A DNA stretch of 64,000 bases from Prevotella sp. (GCA_017458125.1 JAFTGB010000056.1:1-64000); one strand, 5' to 3'. Shown: positions 35,174 to 44,098, counted from the stretch's first letter. The notes: a model not told the origin generated them from the sequence alone. A program made the numbers and translations.

Positions 35174-36553
35174 ATGAAAACAATTTGTTTATATTTCGAG
35201 ATACATCAGATTATTCATCTGAAGCGCTATCGTTTCTTTGACATCGGCACAGACCACTACTACTACGATGACTATGAGAACGAGCGCAGCATCACCGACA
35301 TTGCTAACCGCAGCTACATGCCGGCACTCAACGCCATTGCGGATATGATACGCGACAATGGCGAGTATTTCAAGGTGGCCTTCAGCCTCTCCGGCACGGG
35401 CATCGAGCAGTTGGAGATGCACGCACCGCAGGTACTGGAGAAACTGCAGGAACTCAACAAGACGGGCTGCGTGGAATTTCTGGCCGAGCCCTACAGCCAC
35501 GGCCTGTCGTCGCTGGCCAACGAGGAGACCTTTGCGCTTGACGTGAAGAAGCAGTGCGCCAAGATAGAGGAATATTTCGGCAAGAAACCTACCGTGGCCC
35601 GCAACTCGTCGCTCATCTACAGTGACGACATCGGCGGACAGATTGCCGCAATGGGTTTCAAAGGCATGCTGACCGAGGGTGCCAAGCACGTGCTGGGATG
35701 GAAGTCGCCGCACTACGTCTACAACTGCAACATCGCACCCAACCTGAAGCTGCTGCTGCGCGACGTAGAGCTTAGTGACGACATCTCGCTGCGCTTCAAC
35801 AACAGCGACTGGGACGGTTATCCCCTGTTTGCTGATGCCTATATCGACCGCATCGCCCGCCTGCCCGAAGAGGAGCAGATTATCAACATCTTCATGGAGC
35901 TGTCCGCTCTGGGTATTGCCCAACCGCTCAGCAGCAACATCCTGGAGTTCCTGAAGGCACTGCCTGCCTGTGCCAAGGAGAAGGGCATCACCTTCTCTAC
36001 GCCCACTGAGATTTGTATGAAGGTGCCCAGCGTGGGCAACCTTGACGTGCCCGACACGCTGTCATGGGTCGACGAGGAGCGCGACGTCAGCTGCTGGCTG
36101 GGCAACGCCATGCAGCGCGAGGCTTTCAACAAGCTCTACAGCGTGGCCGACCGTCTGCGCATTGCCGACGACCCGCGCATCAACCAGGACTGGGACTACC
36201 TGCAGGCTTCGAACAACTTCCGCTTCATGACCACCAAGCCGTCCAACGTCGGACTGGACCGTGGCATATACAGCGGACCTTTCGATGCCTTCACCAACTA
36301 CATGAACATTCTGGGCGACTTCATCAACAGGGTCAACGCCCTCTATCCGCAGGAGATTGACAACGAAGAGCTGAATGCACTGCTCACCACCATCCGCAAT
36401 CAGGGTGACGAGATAGAGATGAAGGACAAGGAGATAACCCGTCTGAAGGCTCGCCTCTCGAAGTATGAGCCTGAGGAGGAGAAGTCCAAGAAAGCTCCTG
36501 CCAAGAAAGCTCCGGCTAAGAAGGCCGCAGCCAAGAAGGCTGATAAGGAGTAA
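35174..36553 (+). CDS. GH57 glucan-acting enzyme with Lys/Ala-rich tail
   Basis: The 459-aa protein is a family 57 glycoside hydrolase (alpha-amylase or branching-enzyme type). It begins ICLYFEIHQIIHLKRYRFFD and contains VEFLAEPYSHGLSSL, ARNSSLIYSDDIGGQIAAMG and LRFNNSDWDGYPLFADAY. It likely trims or branches glycogen with the two preceding enzymes. After a coiled-coil-like stretch (DEIEMKDKEITRLKARL) it ends in a histone-like tail of about 20 residues, with AKKAPAKKAAAKKADKE repeats, which GH57 enzymes normally lack. Which reaction it performs is not certain. A terminator follows the stop. Confidence 0.82.
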   Translation: MKTICLYFEIHQIIHLKRYRFFDIGTDHYYYDDYENERSITDIANRSYMPALNAIADMIRDNGEYFKVAFSLSGTGIEQLEMHAPQVLEKLQELNKTGCVEFLAEPYSHGLSSLANEETFALDVKKQCAKIEEYFGKKPTVARNSSLIYSDDIGGQIAAMGFKGMLTEGAKHVLGWKSPHYVYNCNIAPNLKLLLRDVELSDDISLRFNNSDWDGYPLFADAYIDRIARLPEEEQIINIFMELSALGIAQPLSSNILEFLKALPACAKEKGITFSTPTEICMKVPSVGNLDVPDTLSWVDEERDVSCWLGNAMQREAFNKLYSVADRLRIADDPRINQDWDYLQASNNFRFMTTKPSNVGLDRGIYSGPFDAFTNYMNILGDFINRVNALYPQEIDNEELNALLTTIRNQGDEIEMKDKEITRLKARLSKYEPEEEKSKKAPAKKAPAKKAAAKKADKE

Positions 36554-36572
36554 TAATGTGAGGTTATAAAGC

Positions 36573-36612
36573 AACAGCAGCTACGTCACCATAGCGTGAG
36601 GTAGCTGCTGTT
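36573..36612. terminator. Terminator between the glycogen cluster and the minus-strand operon
   Basis: A perfect 12-bp stem, AACAGCAGCTAC (36573-36584) with GTAGCTGCTGTT (36601-36612), ends in TTTT on the plus strand and TTGCTTTAT on the minus strand. It lies between convergent genes, so it may serve both. Confidence 0.8.
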
Positions 36613-36634
36613 TTCTTATGGCGTGCCGTAAAGG

Positions 36635-37111
36635 CTAAAGAATGGTCTCCATGCCCGTCTTCTGCACCTGCATGCCCATGCTCCGGTAGAAGTTGCAGGC
36701 ATTGTCGTTGCCCTCCCACACGTTCAGCGTGATGTTGTAGCAGCCAATGCTGCGGGCGTAGTCGTGCACATACTCGTATAGCGCCTTGCCGATGTGCTGG
36801 CCGCGCGAGTGCTCGTCCACGCAGATGTCGTCAATGTAGAGCGTCTTGACGTCCTGCAGCAGGCGGTGCCCTTTGTGCTCGCTGACCATGCAGAAGGCGT
36901 GGCCCCTGACCTCGCCGTCATCATAGACGAAGATGGGTTTGCTGTCGTCCTGGAGCAGTGTCTCCAACTCCTGTTCGTCATACTTCGAGGTGTTGCCCTT
37001 AAACAAATCGGGCCTGATGGCGTTGTGCACGGCATCGGCCTGAAAAAGCAGTTGCAACAGGGCCTTCATGTCGCGCATGTCGGCCCTCCTGATCATGTTG
37101 TGTTGTGTCAT
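36635..37111 (-). CDS. GNAT-family N-acetyltransferase
   Basis: The 158-aa protein has the GNAT acetyl-CoA fold. The central signature DDICVDEHSRGQHIGKALYE includes the acetyl-CoA-binding R/QxxGxG/A loop, and NITLNVWEGNDNACNFYRSMGM follows. The substrate cannot be predicted. It is the last gene of a long minus-strand run, 12 nt after the BASS transporter gene. An alternative start at MIRRADM lies 4 residues in. Confidence 0.88.
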   Translation of the reverse strand: MTQHNMIRRADMRDMKALLQLLFQADAVHNAIRPDLFKGNTSKYDEQELETLLQDDSKPIFVYDDGEVRGHAFCMVSEHKGHRLLQDVKTLYIDDICVDEHSRGQHIGKALYEYVHDYARSIGCYNITLNVWEGNDNACNFYRSMGMQVQKTGMETIL

Positions 37112-37123
37112 ATTGCTAATAGT

Positions 37124-38044
37124 TTAGTTTTTCTTGTAGAGATAGGCGACGGCGGCACCGGAAAGATTGTGCCACACGCTGAACAGCGCACCGGGAATGG
37201 TGGCCATCGGATAGGCCGCAAAATGCAGGATTGCCAAACTGCTTGCCAGTCCTGAGTTTTGCATCCCTACCTCAATGGAGATGGCTCTCTTCTTGGGCGA
37301 TGACATCCCTAACAGGTGTCCTATGAGATAGCCAAGACCAAGTCCGCAGATATTGTGAAGCATGACTACCAGTACAATAGTCAGTCCGCCCACCAGCAGT
37401 TTGTTGGCATTGGCGGCGATGACGATGGCAACGATGAAGGCAATGGTTAACGACGAGAAAGCGGGCAGATAGTCGGTGACCGACTCGGTGAACTTAGGCC
37501 AGAGCCATTTGACCGTCAGTCCAAGAATAATAGGCAGAATGACTACCCAGAGAATGCTCAGAAACATGTTGGCCACGTCGACATTGATGCTCTTTCCTGC
37601 TAAGGCCCACGTCAGCAGTGGCGTCAGCAGTGGAGCCAGCATGGTGGAAACTCCTGTCATGCCGACAGAAAGGGCTAAGTCGCCTTTGGCCAAATAGGTG
37701 ATGACGTTGGAGGCAGTGCCACCGGGACAGCAGCCCACCAGCACCACACCAAGTGTCAATGCCTCGTCAAGCTGGAACAGTCGGGTTAATACCCAGGCCA
37801 GCAATGGCATAATGGTGAACTGCGCCAGACAGCCGGTAATAATGTCTTTTGGTCGGCTGAAAACGATGCGGAAATCCTGAAGGTTGAGCGTCAGTCCCAT
37901 GCCAAACATGACGACACCAAGCATATAGTTGATGACGGTGGGACGCACTTGTTGCAAAGTGTTAGGGAATGCCATTGCCAGCAGCGCTGCTGCAAGCACC
38001 AGTATTCCCACATATTCGGATATGTAATGGCAGAGTTTCTTCAT
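37124..38044 (-). CDS. Bile acid:sodium symporter family transporter
   Basis: The 306-aa inner-membrane protein has about ten helices and the BASS signature GCCPGGTASNVITYLAKG near residue 105, which forms the sodium-binding crossover. Bacterial members carry bile acids, pantoate, pyruvate or other organic anions with sodium. The specific substrate is unknown. It is complete in length and lies between the ZIP and GNAT genes in one operon. Confidence 0.88.
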   Translation of the reverse strand: MKKLCHYISEYVGILVLAAALLAMAFPNTLQQVRPTVINYMLGVVMFGMGLTLNLQDFRIVFSRPKDIITGCLAQFTIMPLLAWVLTRLFQLDEALTLGVVLVGCCPGGTASNVITYLAKGDLALSVGMTGVSTMLAPLLTPLLTWALAGKSINVDVANMFLSILWVVILPIILGLTVKWLWPKFTESVTDYLPAFSSLTIAFIVAIVIAANANKLLVGGLTIVLVVMLHNICGLGLGYLIGHLLGMSSPKKRAISIEVGMQNSGLASSLAILHFAAYPMATIPGALFSVWHNLSGAAVAYLYKKN

Positions 38045-38080
38045 ATTTCTTTCGGCTGACGTTAATCTGTTGCCGGATGT

Positions 38081-38860
38081 TCAGCCCATCACTACGTCGA
38101 GCACCATCATCAGCACAAAACCTATGGCGAAACCAATGGTGCTGAGGTTGGAGTGCTGGCCAGAGGAAGCCTCGGGGATAAGTTCCTCAATGACGACATA
38201 GAACATGGCTCCTGCAGCAAAGGCTAACATGTAGGGTAGGATAGGGGTGAGCAACGATGCCAACAGCACCACGGCCAGTCCGCCTATGGGTTCCACGGCA
38301 CCGCTCAGGCTGCCAATGCAGAACGAGCGCCAACGGGAGTTGCCTTCGGCGCGCATCGGCATCGAGATGATAGCTCCCTCGGGGATGTTCTGGATGGCAA
38401 TACCTAACGAGACGGCAATGGCTGAGGCCAGCGTTATGCCGCCAACTCCTTGTTCGGCACCGCCAAAGACGACGCCGACAGCCATGCCTTCGGGCAGGTT
38501 GTGGATGGTGACTGCCAGGGCCAGCATAGCCGTACGGGACAACTTGGAGCGTGGTCCTTCTGGCGTGGCGGCATCAAGATGCAGGTGTGGCGTCAACTCG
38601 TCAATAAGCAGTAGGAAGCCAATGCCCAACAAAAAGCCAAGGGATGCGGGCAATACGGCCCACGTCCCTTGGCTTTCTTCCATCTCAATGGCAGGGATAA
38701 GCAGCGACCATACGGAGGCCGCCACCATGACGCCTGATGCAAAGCCTAACAGCGACTTCTGCACACGGAATGACATCTCGTCTTTCATGAAGAACACGAA
38801 AGCCGCACCAATCATCGTTCCGAGCAGAGGAATGAGCAGGCCTATGGCAAGCGTCAGCAT
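38081..38860 (-). CDS. ZIP-family metal transporter
   Basis: The 259-aa inner-membrane protein has eight predicted helices and the ZIP metal-site motifs HNLPEGMAVGV (helix 4) and IQNIPEGAIISMPM (helix 5). Family members such as ZupT import zinc, iron or manganese. A His-bearing loop (TPHLHLDAATP) lies between helices 3 and 4. It starts 15 nt after secG and is likely co-transcribed. No metal-responsive operator was recognised. Confidence 0.88.
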   Translation of the reverse strand: MLTLAIGLLIPLLGTMIGAAFVFFMKDEMSFRVQKSLLGFASGVMVAASVWSLLIPAIEMEESQGTWAVLPASLGFLLGIGFLLLIDELTPHLHLDAATPEGPRSKLSRTAMLALAVTIHNLPEGMAVGVVFGGAEQGVGGITLASAIAVSLGIAIQNIPEGAIISMPMRAEGNSRWRSFCIGSLSGAVEPIGGLAVVLLASLLTPILPYMLAFAAGAMFYVVIEELIPEASSGQHSNLSTIGFAIGFVLMMVLDVVMG

Positions 38861-38875
38861 ACTTTGTTGCCTGGT

Positions 38876-39268
38876 TTAGTTAGCAGGCTGTGCGGGAGCA
38901 GCGGGCTTCTCGGCAGCGGGCTTCTCAGCGGCAGCGGGAGCAGCAGCATCCTTCTGCTGGCTGGCTCCGAAGCCAGGCAAGTTGTTGGGGTTGGTGACGG
39001 GGTTCTCAATGTTCTCCATCACAGAGCTGTCAGTGGCAGCGGTGGGGGCTACCCAGGCGCAGATGACACTGATGACAACCATGGCAGCAGCGAGGCTCCA
39101 GGTGGCTTTCTCGATGAAGTCGGTAGTCTTGCGTACGCCTCCAATCTGGTTGTACTGGGCGAAGCTTGTTGACAGGCCACCGCCCTTAGACTCTTGGATG
39201 AGCACGATGCCAATCATCAGCACGGCTGCAATCACGATAAGAATTACAAATAATGTGTAAAGTCCCAT
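38876..39268 (-). CDS. secG: Preprotein translocase subunit SecG
   Basis: SecG assists the SecYE channel in protein export. The 130-aa protein has two membrane helices (YTLFVILIVIAAVLMIGIVLIQ and LAAAMVVISVICAWV) around the conserved ESKGGGLSTSFAQYNQIGG loop. The C-terminus is a long Ala/Pro/Lys-rich tail, common in Bacteroidetes SecG. It lies 6 nt after a TPR-like gene. Confidence 0.93.
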   Translation of the reverse strand: MGLYTLFVILIVIAAVLMIGIVLIQESKGGGLSTSFAQYNQIGGVRKTTDFIEKATWSLAAAMVVISVICAWVAPTAATDSSVMENIENPVTNPNNLPGFGASQQKDAAAPAAAEKPAAEKPAAPAQPAN

Positions 39269-39274
39269 GTTGTT

Positions 39275-40039
39275 TTACTGTTTGTTGTTATTATTATTGT
39301 TTATTATTAATTTCTCCAAGAACCGCATCTGGTCGGCAAAGTAGTTGTTCTTTTGTGGAAACTTCTCGTTAAGCCGTCCAATGATATCAAGAGCTTTCTG
39401 ATAGCGTCCTTGCTTGATGTATATGCGGGCGAGGGTCTCGGTGAAGTATTCCTCGTCGGTGTCTTCGCTTTCCCGCTCTCCGTTGTCGGCAGGCTGCTCA
39501 GTGTCGGCACTGCTTGTGGGCAGTTCTGCAAGCATGATGCGCCCTTGCTCCTGTTCGAGGAAGGTGTCTATGAGGTCCTGTCCCTTCATTTGCGGTGCCC
39601 TGTCCTCAGTGTTCTCCTCTTGGTCTTCGCTGGCTAACAGGTATGCCACATAGTCTACTGCGGCGTCTGCCGGCGTGGGCTTGCGCTTCTTGTCTGCCTT
39701 CTCTTCCTCATCGGGCGGGATGGAGTCGAGGAAGGTGTCGATAAGTGCCACGGTACGGTTCTCCCTGTCGTTCCCGTTCTCGTTCCCGTTTTGGTTCCCG
39801 TTCCTGATGCGGTAGTGGGCAGCCTCTATCATGTTGAACATGACCTTGCGGTCTGTGACGTAGAGGGCGGCCTTGCGCAGCTCTTCGTCGAACGATGCGT
39901 CGTGCAGCAGGTAGAGGTTGTGCAGCATCAGCAGCCTCGCCGTCTGGTAGTAGGGGTGCAGAGCCAGCGTGGAACGCAACTCGTAGAGGGTGTCGCGGTC
40001 CAGCATTTCGGGGTGCTTGATGAGTGCTGCTATCTCCAT
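39275..40039 (-). CDS. Conserved TPR-like protein of unknown function
   Basis: The 254-aa protein has no signal peptide. It starts with a helical block (LYELRSTLALHPYYQTARLLML), has a long acidic, low-complexity middle, and near the C-terminus one TPR-like motif (TLARIYIKQGRYQKALDIIGRL). The last residues are a run of Asn from an AAT/AAC repeat, which may vary by slippage. It sits between lptE and secG in an envelope-related operon; function is unknown. Confidence 0.75.
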   Translation of the reverse strand: MEIAALIKHPEMLDRDTLYELRSTLALHPYYQTARLLMLHNLYLLHDASFDEELRKAALYVTDRKVMFNMIEAAHYRIRNGNQNGNENGNDRENRTVALIDTFLDSIPPDEEEKADKKRKPTPADAAVDYVAYLLASEDQEENTEDRAPQMKGQDLIDTFLEQEQGRIMLAELPTSSADTEQPADNGERESEDTDEEYFTETLARIYIKQGRYQKALDIIGRLNEKFPQKNNYFADQMRFLEKLIINNNNNNKQ

Positions 40040-40069
40040 CTCTCTTTCTCGCTCTGTTTCCTTGACTTC

Positions 40070-40585
40070 TTACCAGTTGGCCACAGTGGCATTGAATATC
40101 TGGTCGCACAGGTCTTTGACAATCTGCGTCACCAGCTCTTCCTGTACGGACGCTAACGACTGCGTCGTCTCGTAGGACTGTACTGCCGTGAACTGCCGCT
40201 CAAAGTCTTCCTGATGGTTGACATTGTTGGTGAATCGTACGTTAACGGTGATGGACAGCTCGGTCTGTGCCGAGTATCCCTCTGACGACACCGACTTGTT
40301 ACGCTGCTGGTATTGGGTGATTTCGCCCTCCACCTTCAGGTCGCCGTTGCGCTTAACCTGCTGCAGGCGCGTCTGCCGGGCATACACGTCTTTCAGCTGG
40401 TTGTTAAAGATGGGGCCCATGGGTCCCCACACGTAGCTGGAGCGTATGGGGAAGTCGGCTATCTGAATGGTCTTTGTCTTCGTGTAGTCGATGCTGGCTC
40501 CATTGAACTTATAGCTGACGGAACAGGCCGTCAGCAGCAGTACGGCTATGCAGAGGCCGATGCGAGTCTTACTTGTCCAGTCCAT
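40070..40585 (-). CDS. lptE: LptE-like outer-membrane lipoprotein
   Basis: LptE plugs the LptD barrel and helps place lipopolysaccharide in the outer leaflet. The 171-aa protein has a lipoprotein signal (GLCIAVLLLTACSVSYKF, lipid Cys near residue 21) and the Bacteroidetes LptE pattern: SIDYTKTKTIQIADFPIRSS, VEGEITQYQ and LVTQIVKDLCDQIFNATVANW. I chose ATG 40585 because it gives the lipoprotein signal; it overlaps the end of the upstream activator gene by 17 bp. The assignment rests on pattern, as sequence similarity to E. coli LptE is low. Confidence 0.75.
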   Translation of the reverse strand: MDWTSKTRIGLCIAVLLLTACSVSYKFNGASIDYTKTKTIQIADFPIRSSYVWGPMGPIFNNQLKDVYARQTRLQQVKRNGDLKVEGEITQYQQRNKSVSSEGYSAQTELSITVNVRFTNNVNHQEDFERQFTAVQSYETTQSLASVQEELVTQIVKDLCDQIFNATVANW

Positions 40586-41789
40586 ATTGTTTGAGTCTTC
40601 TGTAAAGAGTGCGGTCGCTGATGCCCAGTTCCTGAGCGGCTTTCTTGCGGTTACCGCCATTGCGGTTAAGGGCTTTCTCCAGCGCCTGGCGGCTCCAGTC
40701 GTTCACATTCAGGTTCTCCGGCTCCGGGTCTACATATTCTTCTGCCACGGCGTCTTCGGCCAGCCGGGGCGACTGCTCAGTGCCCGCGCTGTAGGACGTA
40801 ATGGGAGCCAGCTGCGTGGTGGGCAGTGAACCGCCGTTGCTTTGCACGTCTTCTATTTGTTTCTTGAGGGTACTCATCTCGCGTCGCATGTCGTTGACAT
40901 TGGAACGAAGTTCGAAGAGTATCTTGTAGAGTATCTCACGCTCGTTCTCAAACGTGTGGTCTCCCTCCCTGTTGATGGTAGCCAGCTGCGTAGTGTCCTG
41001 ATCCTGAGGGATGAACTTGCTCAGGATGTTAGGTGTGATGGTTCTCTCGGTGCTGAAGATGGACAGTTGTTCGGTGACACTCTTCAGTTGCCGGATGTTG
41101 CCGGGCCACTTGTAATGCATGAGCATGCGCTTGGCCTCATCGGTCAGCACCACTTTCTCCATGCGGTACTTTTCGGCCATTTCCATGGCAAAGAGGCGGA
41201 ACAGCAGTACAATGTCCTCACCGCGGTCGCGCAGAGGAGGCATTTGTATGTTGACCCTGTTCAGACGGTAGTACAGGTCGCTGCGGAAGCGACCTTCACT
41301 GATGGCTTTCTCAATGTTCACGTTGGTTGCTGCCACGACGCGTACGTCGGTCTTGCGCACCTCGGTGGCACCCACGGGAATGTATTCGCCGTTCTCCAGC
41401 ACGCGTAGCAGTCGTGCCTGGGTGGCCATGGGCAGTTCGCCCACCTCGTCAAGGAAGAGCGTACCCTTGTTGGCTACACCGAAGTAACCCGGCGAGTCAT
41501 TGATGGCTCCTGTGAACGAACCCTTTACGTGGCCGAACAGTTCAGAGTCGATGGTTCCTTCGGGAATGGCTCCGCAGTTGATGACGAAATACTTTTCCCG
41601 TCTGCGCGGTGAGTTGTCATGTATGATCCGTGGCAGGATGTCCTTACCCACGCCGCTTTCGCCAATGATGAGCACGCTGATGTCAATCGGCGCCACCTTC
41701 AAGGCGTCGTCGAGTGCGTTGTTCAGCGCCTCGCAGTTGCCCACGATGTTGTAGCGCTGTTTGATGCTCTGTAACTCTGTACTTTTCAT
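40569..41789 (-). CDS. Sigma-54-type transcription activator lacking a receiver domain
   Basis: The 406-aa AAA+ protein has Walker A GESGVGKD (residues 43-50), the sigma-54 contact loop GSFTGA (90-95, usually GAFTGA), Walker B TLFLDEVG and an arginine-finger region (RFRSDLYYRLN). A Fis-type helix-turn-helix ends the protein (RKKAAQELGISDRTLYRRLKQ). It has only about 15 residues before the AAA+ domain, so it is not directly controlled by phosphorylation. It heads the lptE-secG operon. Its ATG lies 9 nt from the -7 box, so the transcript is nearly leaderless. Its targets are unknown. Confidence 0.88.
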   Translation of the reverse strand: MKSTELQSIKQRYNIVGNCEALNNALDDALKVAPIDISVLIIGESGVGKDILPRIIHDNSPRRREKYFVINCGAIPEGTIDSELFGHVKGSFTGAINDSPGYFGVANKGTLFLDEVGELPMATQARLLRVLENGEYIPVGATEVRKTDVRVVAATNVNIEKAISEGRFRSDLYYRLNRVNIQMPPLRDRGEDIVLLFRLFAMEMAEKYRMEKVVLTDEAKRMLMHYKWPGNIRQLKSVTEQLSIFSTERTITPNILSKFIPQDQDTTQLATINREGDHTFENEREILYKILFELRSNVNDMRREMSTLKKQIEDVQSNGGSLPTTQLAPITSYSAGTEQSPRLAEDAVAEEYVDPEPENLNVNDWSRQALEKALNRNGGNRKKAAQELGISDRTLYRRLKQYGLDK

Positions 41790-41798
41790 TTTAGCGTG

Positions 41799-41806
41799 CA
41801 AAGGTA
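41799..41806 (-). promoter_or_regulatory. -7 box of the activator-lptE-secG operon
   Basis: Minus-strand TACCTTTG at 41806-41799; the ATG at 41789 begins 9 nt later. No good -33 TTG is seen. Confidence 0.6.
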
Positions 41807-41845
41807 CGAAGAAAATCTGACATTATGGCATACTTTGGCAGAAAA

Positions 41846-42985
41846 TTAACTTTCTGCTTCCGTTTTCTTTCCCGTGTCTTTGCGGAACTGGTCTTTGGGA
41901 CGCGGTATGGCAAAGCGTGCCTTGTCGCCGTCCTCGCGCTTCTCGTGGTAGAGCTTGGGCAGCGGATTCTGCAGCGGCTCATCGTAGTTGGCGCGGTTGC
42001 GGAAGATGTCGATAGCCGTATATATAGCCTGTCGCATTGAGCTCTCGTCGGCCTTCCCCTGCCCGGCAATGTCGTATGCCGTGCCGTGGTCTGGCGAGGT
42101 GCGCACGATGGGCAGTCCGGCCGTGTAGTTGACACCGTCCTTGATGGCGATGGTCTTGAACGGAGCCAGCCCCTGGTCGTGGTACATGGCCAACACGCCG
42201 TCGAAGTGGTCGTAGGTGCCTGCTCCGAAGAAACCGTCGGCAGGGTAGGGACCGAAGACCTGTATGCCGCTGTCGGCCAGCTCGTCGATGGCCGGTTTGA
42301 TGATGTCCTTCTCTTCGGCACCCAGCAGTCCGTTGTCGCCGGCATGGGGGTTCAGGGCGAGTACGGCAATGCGCGGGTTGGAGATGCGGAAGTCGCGCAG
42401 CAGGGCCTGGTGGAAGATGGTGGCCTTCTCGATGATGGCCTCTTTTGTGATGGCTTCTGCTACTTTTCTGATGGGCAGGTGGGTGGTGACCAGTGCCACG
42501 CGCAATGTCTCATTCATCAGAATCATGAGTGCCTTCTTTCCTTCGCCCAGACAAGTCTCAATATATTCCGTATGTCCGGGGAAATTGAAGTCGGGACTTT
42601 GTATGGTAGCCTTGTTGATGGGTGCAGTGACCAGCACGTCGTAGAGCTTGCTGCGGAAGTCGGTCATGGCTCTGTCCAAAGCTTTGAGGGCAGCCTGGCC
42701 GGCTTCCTCGGAGGGCTGTCCCATTTCCACTTTCACCTCGTCGTCGAAACATGTCAGCAGGTTGACGCGGCCGTCGCGGGCCTCCTGTGCGTTGCTGATG
42801 ATGCTGAACGGGGTTTCTATGCTCAGTGCTTTACGGTGGTAGGTGGCTATCTTGGGCGAGCCATAGATGATGGGGGTGCAGAGTTCGAGCATGGTGGGGT
42901 CTTCGAAGGCTTTCAGGATGACTTCATAGCCCACGCCGTTAGTATCTCCGTGCGTGATGGCCACGCGAATTTTCTTTTCTTCCAT
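41846..42985 (-). CDS. pdxA: 4-hydroxythreonine-4-phosphate dehydrogenase
   Basis: PdxA oxidises 4-phosphohydroxy-L-threonine in the DXP-dependent vitamin B6 pathway. The 379-aa protein starts RVAITHGDTNGVGYEVILKA and has the three metal-binding His motifs: FPGHTEYIE, LALNPHAGDNG and AMYHDQGLAPFK. TSPDHGTAYDIAGQGKA closes the active site. A charged tail of about 40 residues follows the usual C-terminus. It lies 20 nt after rlmN on the same strand and has no separate promoter box. Confidence 0.95.
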   Translation of the reverse strand: MEEKKIRVAITHGDTNGVGYEVILKAFEDPTMLELCTPIIYGSPKIATYHRKALSIETPFSIISNAQEARDGRVNLLTCFDDEVKVEMGQPSEEAGQAALKALDRAMTDFRSKLYDVLVTAPINKATIQSPDFNFPGHTEYIETCLGEGKKALMILMNETLRVALVTTHLPIRKVAEAITKEAIIEKATIFHQALLRDFRISNPRIAVLALNPHAGDNGLLGAEEKDIIKPAIDELADSGIQVFGPYPADGFFGAGTYDHFDGVLAMYHDQGLAPFKTIAIKDGVNYTAGLPIVRTSPDHGTAYDIAGQGKADESSMRQAIYTAIDIFRNRANYDEPLQNPLPKLYHEKREDGDKARFAIPRPKDQFRKDTGKKTEAES

Positions 42986-43005
42986 TGTCTTTATTGTTGT
43001 TATTA

Positions 43006-44085
43006 TTATTGTATTTTCGTACTTTCCAGGGTTATTCTTCCCTTCGCCGTGGAGAGCAGGCCGCAGGCCGCCAGAATGTCCTGACCTCGGCTGGCCCGGA
43101 TGGTGGTGGTGATGCCGTGGTGAGTCAGGTAGTCGCGCAGGGCCTCCATGCGCTTCTCGTCCGATGTAGGCAGGTCAACGCCGGGGATGGCGTGGAACCG
43201 TATCAGGTTGACGCGGCACGTCAGGCCTTGCAGCAGTTGTACGATATGGCGGGCGTACATCGGCGTATCGTTCAGTCCGCCAAAGCAGATGTACTCAAAC
43301 GAGCAGCGCCGTTGGTGAGTGAAGTCGTATTGCCTGAGCAGGGCGATGGTGTCCTCGATGGGCATGGCCTTTTCGGCAGGCATCAGCGCGAGGCGTTGCT
43401 CGTGCAGCGGGGAGTGCAGGGAGATGGCCACATGGCATTCGCTTTCGTCCAGAAAGCGTTTCAACTTTCCCTTCACGCCTACCGAGCTCACCGTGATGCG
43501 TCTGGGACTCCAGGCGTACCCCCAGTCGGCAGTCAGCACCGTGGTGGCACGCAGCACGGCGTCAAGGTTGTCCATGGGTTCACCTTGTCCCATGAACACG
43601 ATGTTGGTCAGCTGTTCGCGCTCAGGCAGTGCTTGTATCTGGTTCAGTATGTCAGCCGCTGTCAGGTTGCCCTGCCAGCCCTGTTTGCCTGTCTGGCAGA
43701 ACAGGCAGTTCATCTTGCAACCCACCTGGCACGACACGCATAGCGTGGCCCGCTCGCCGTCGGGTATGAATACCGTTTCGACAAAGCGTGCCGGCTGTTC
43801 GTCCTCATCCTGATGCTCTGCGCATCGGACCGGGAACAGGTATTTGATGGTGCCGTCTTTAGAGTGCTGGCTGTCAGTATGAGCCATGGCGCCTACCGTG
43901 TACTGCTCTTTCAGCCGTTCGCGGTTCTGCTTTGAGATGTTGGTCATCTCGTCAATGGTGGCCACCCTTTTCACGTAGAGCCATTGAGCCAGCTGCTTCG
44001 CCGTGAATGCGGGCATCCCCATGCCGGTGACGACAGCCTTGAGCTCGTCTGGCGTCAGTCCCAGTAGTATTTTTCTTGAATTCAC
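43006..44085 (-). CDS. rlmN: 23S rRNA (adenine-C2) methyltransferase RlmN
   Basis: RlmN is a radical SAM enzyme that methylates A2503 of 23S rRNA and A37 of some tRNAs. The 359-aa protein has the iron-sulfur motif GCKMNCLFC (Cys123, Cys127, Cys130), the upstream Cys116 in RATLCVSCQVG, FMGQGEPMDNLD, and the methyl-carrying Cys341 in DILAACGLL. ATG 44085 lies only 5 nt past the -7 box, yet a later start would cut conserved sequence, so a leaderless mRNA is likely. pdxA follows in the same unit. Confidence 0.95.
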   Translation of the reverse strand: MNSRKILLGLTPDELKAVVTGMGMPAFTAKQLAQWLYVKRVATIDEMTNISKQNRERLKEQYTVGAMAHTDSQHSKDGTIKYLFPVRCAEHQDEDEQPARFVETVFIPDGERATLCVSCQVGCKMNCLFCQTGKQGWQGNLTAADILNQIQALPEREQLTNIVFMGQGEPMDNLDAVLRATTVLTADWGYAWSPRRITVSSVGVKGKLKRFLDESECHVAISLHSPLHEQRLALMPAEKAMPIEDTIALLRQYDFTHQRRCSFEYICFGGLNDTPMYARHIVQLLQGLTCRVNLIRFHAIPGVDLPTSDEKRMEALRDYLTHHGITTTIRASRGQDILAACGLLSTAKGRITLESTKIQ

Positions 44086-44090
44086 GAGTG

Positions 44091-44098
44091 CAAAGGTA
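44091..44098 (-). promoter_or_regulatory. -7 box of rlmN-pdxA
   Basis: Minus-strand TACCTTTG at 44098-44091, five bases from the rlmN start codon. Confidence 0.65.
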
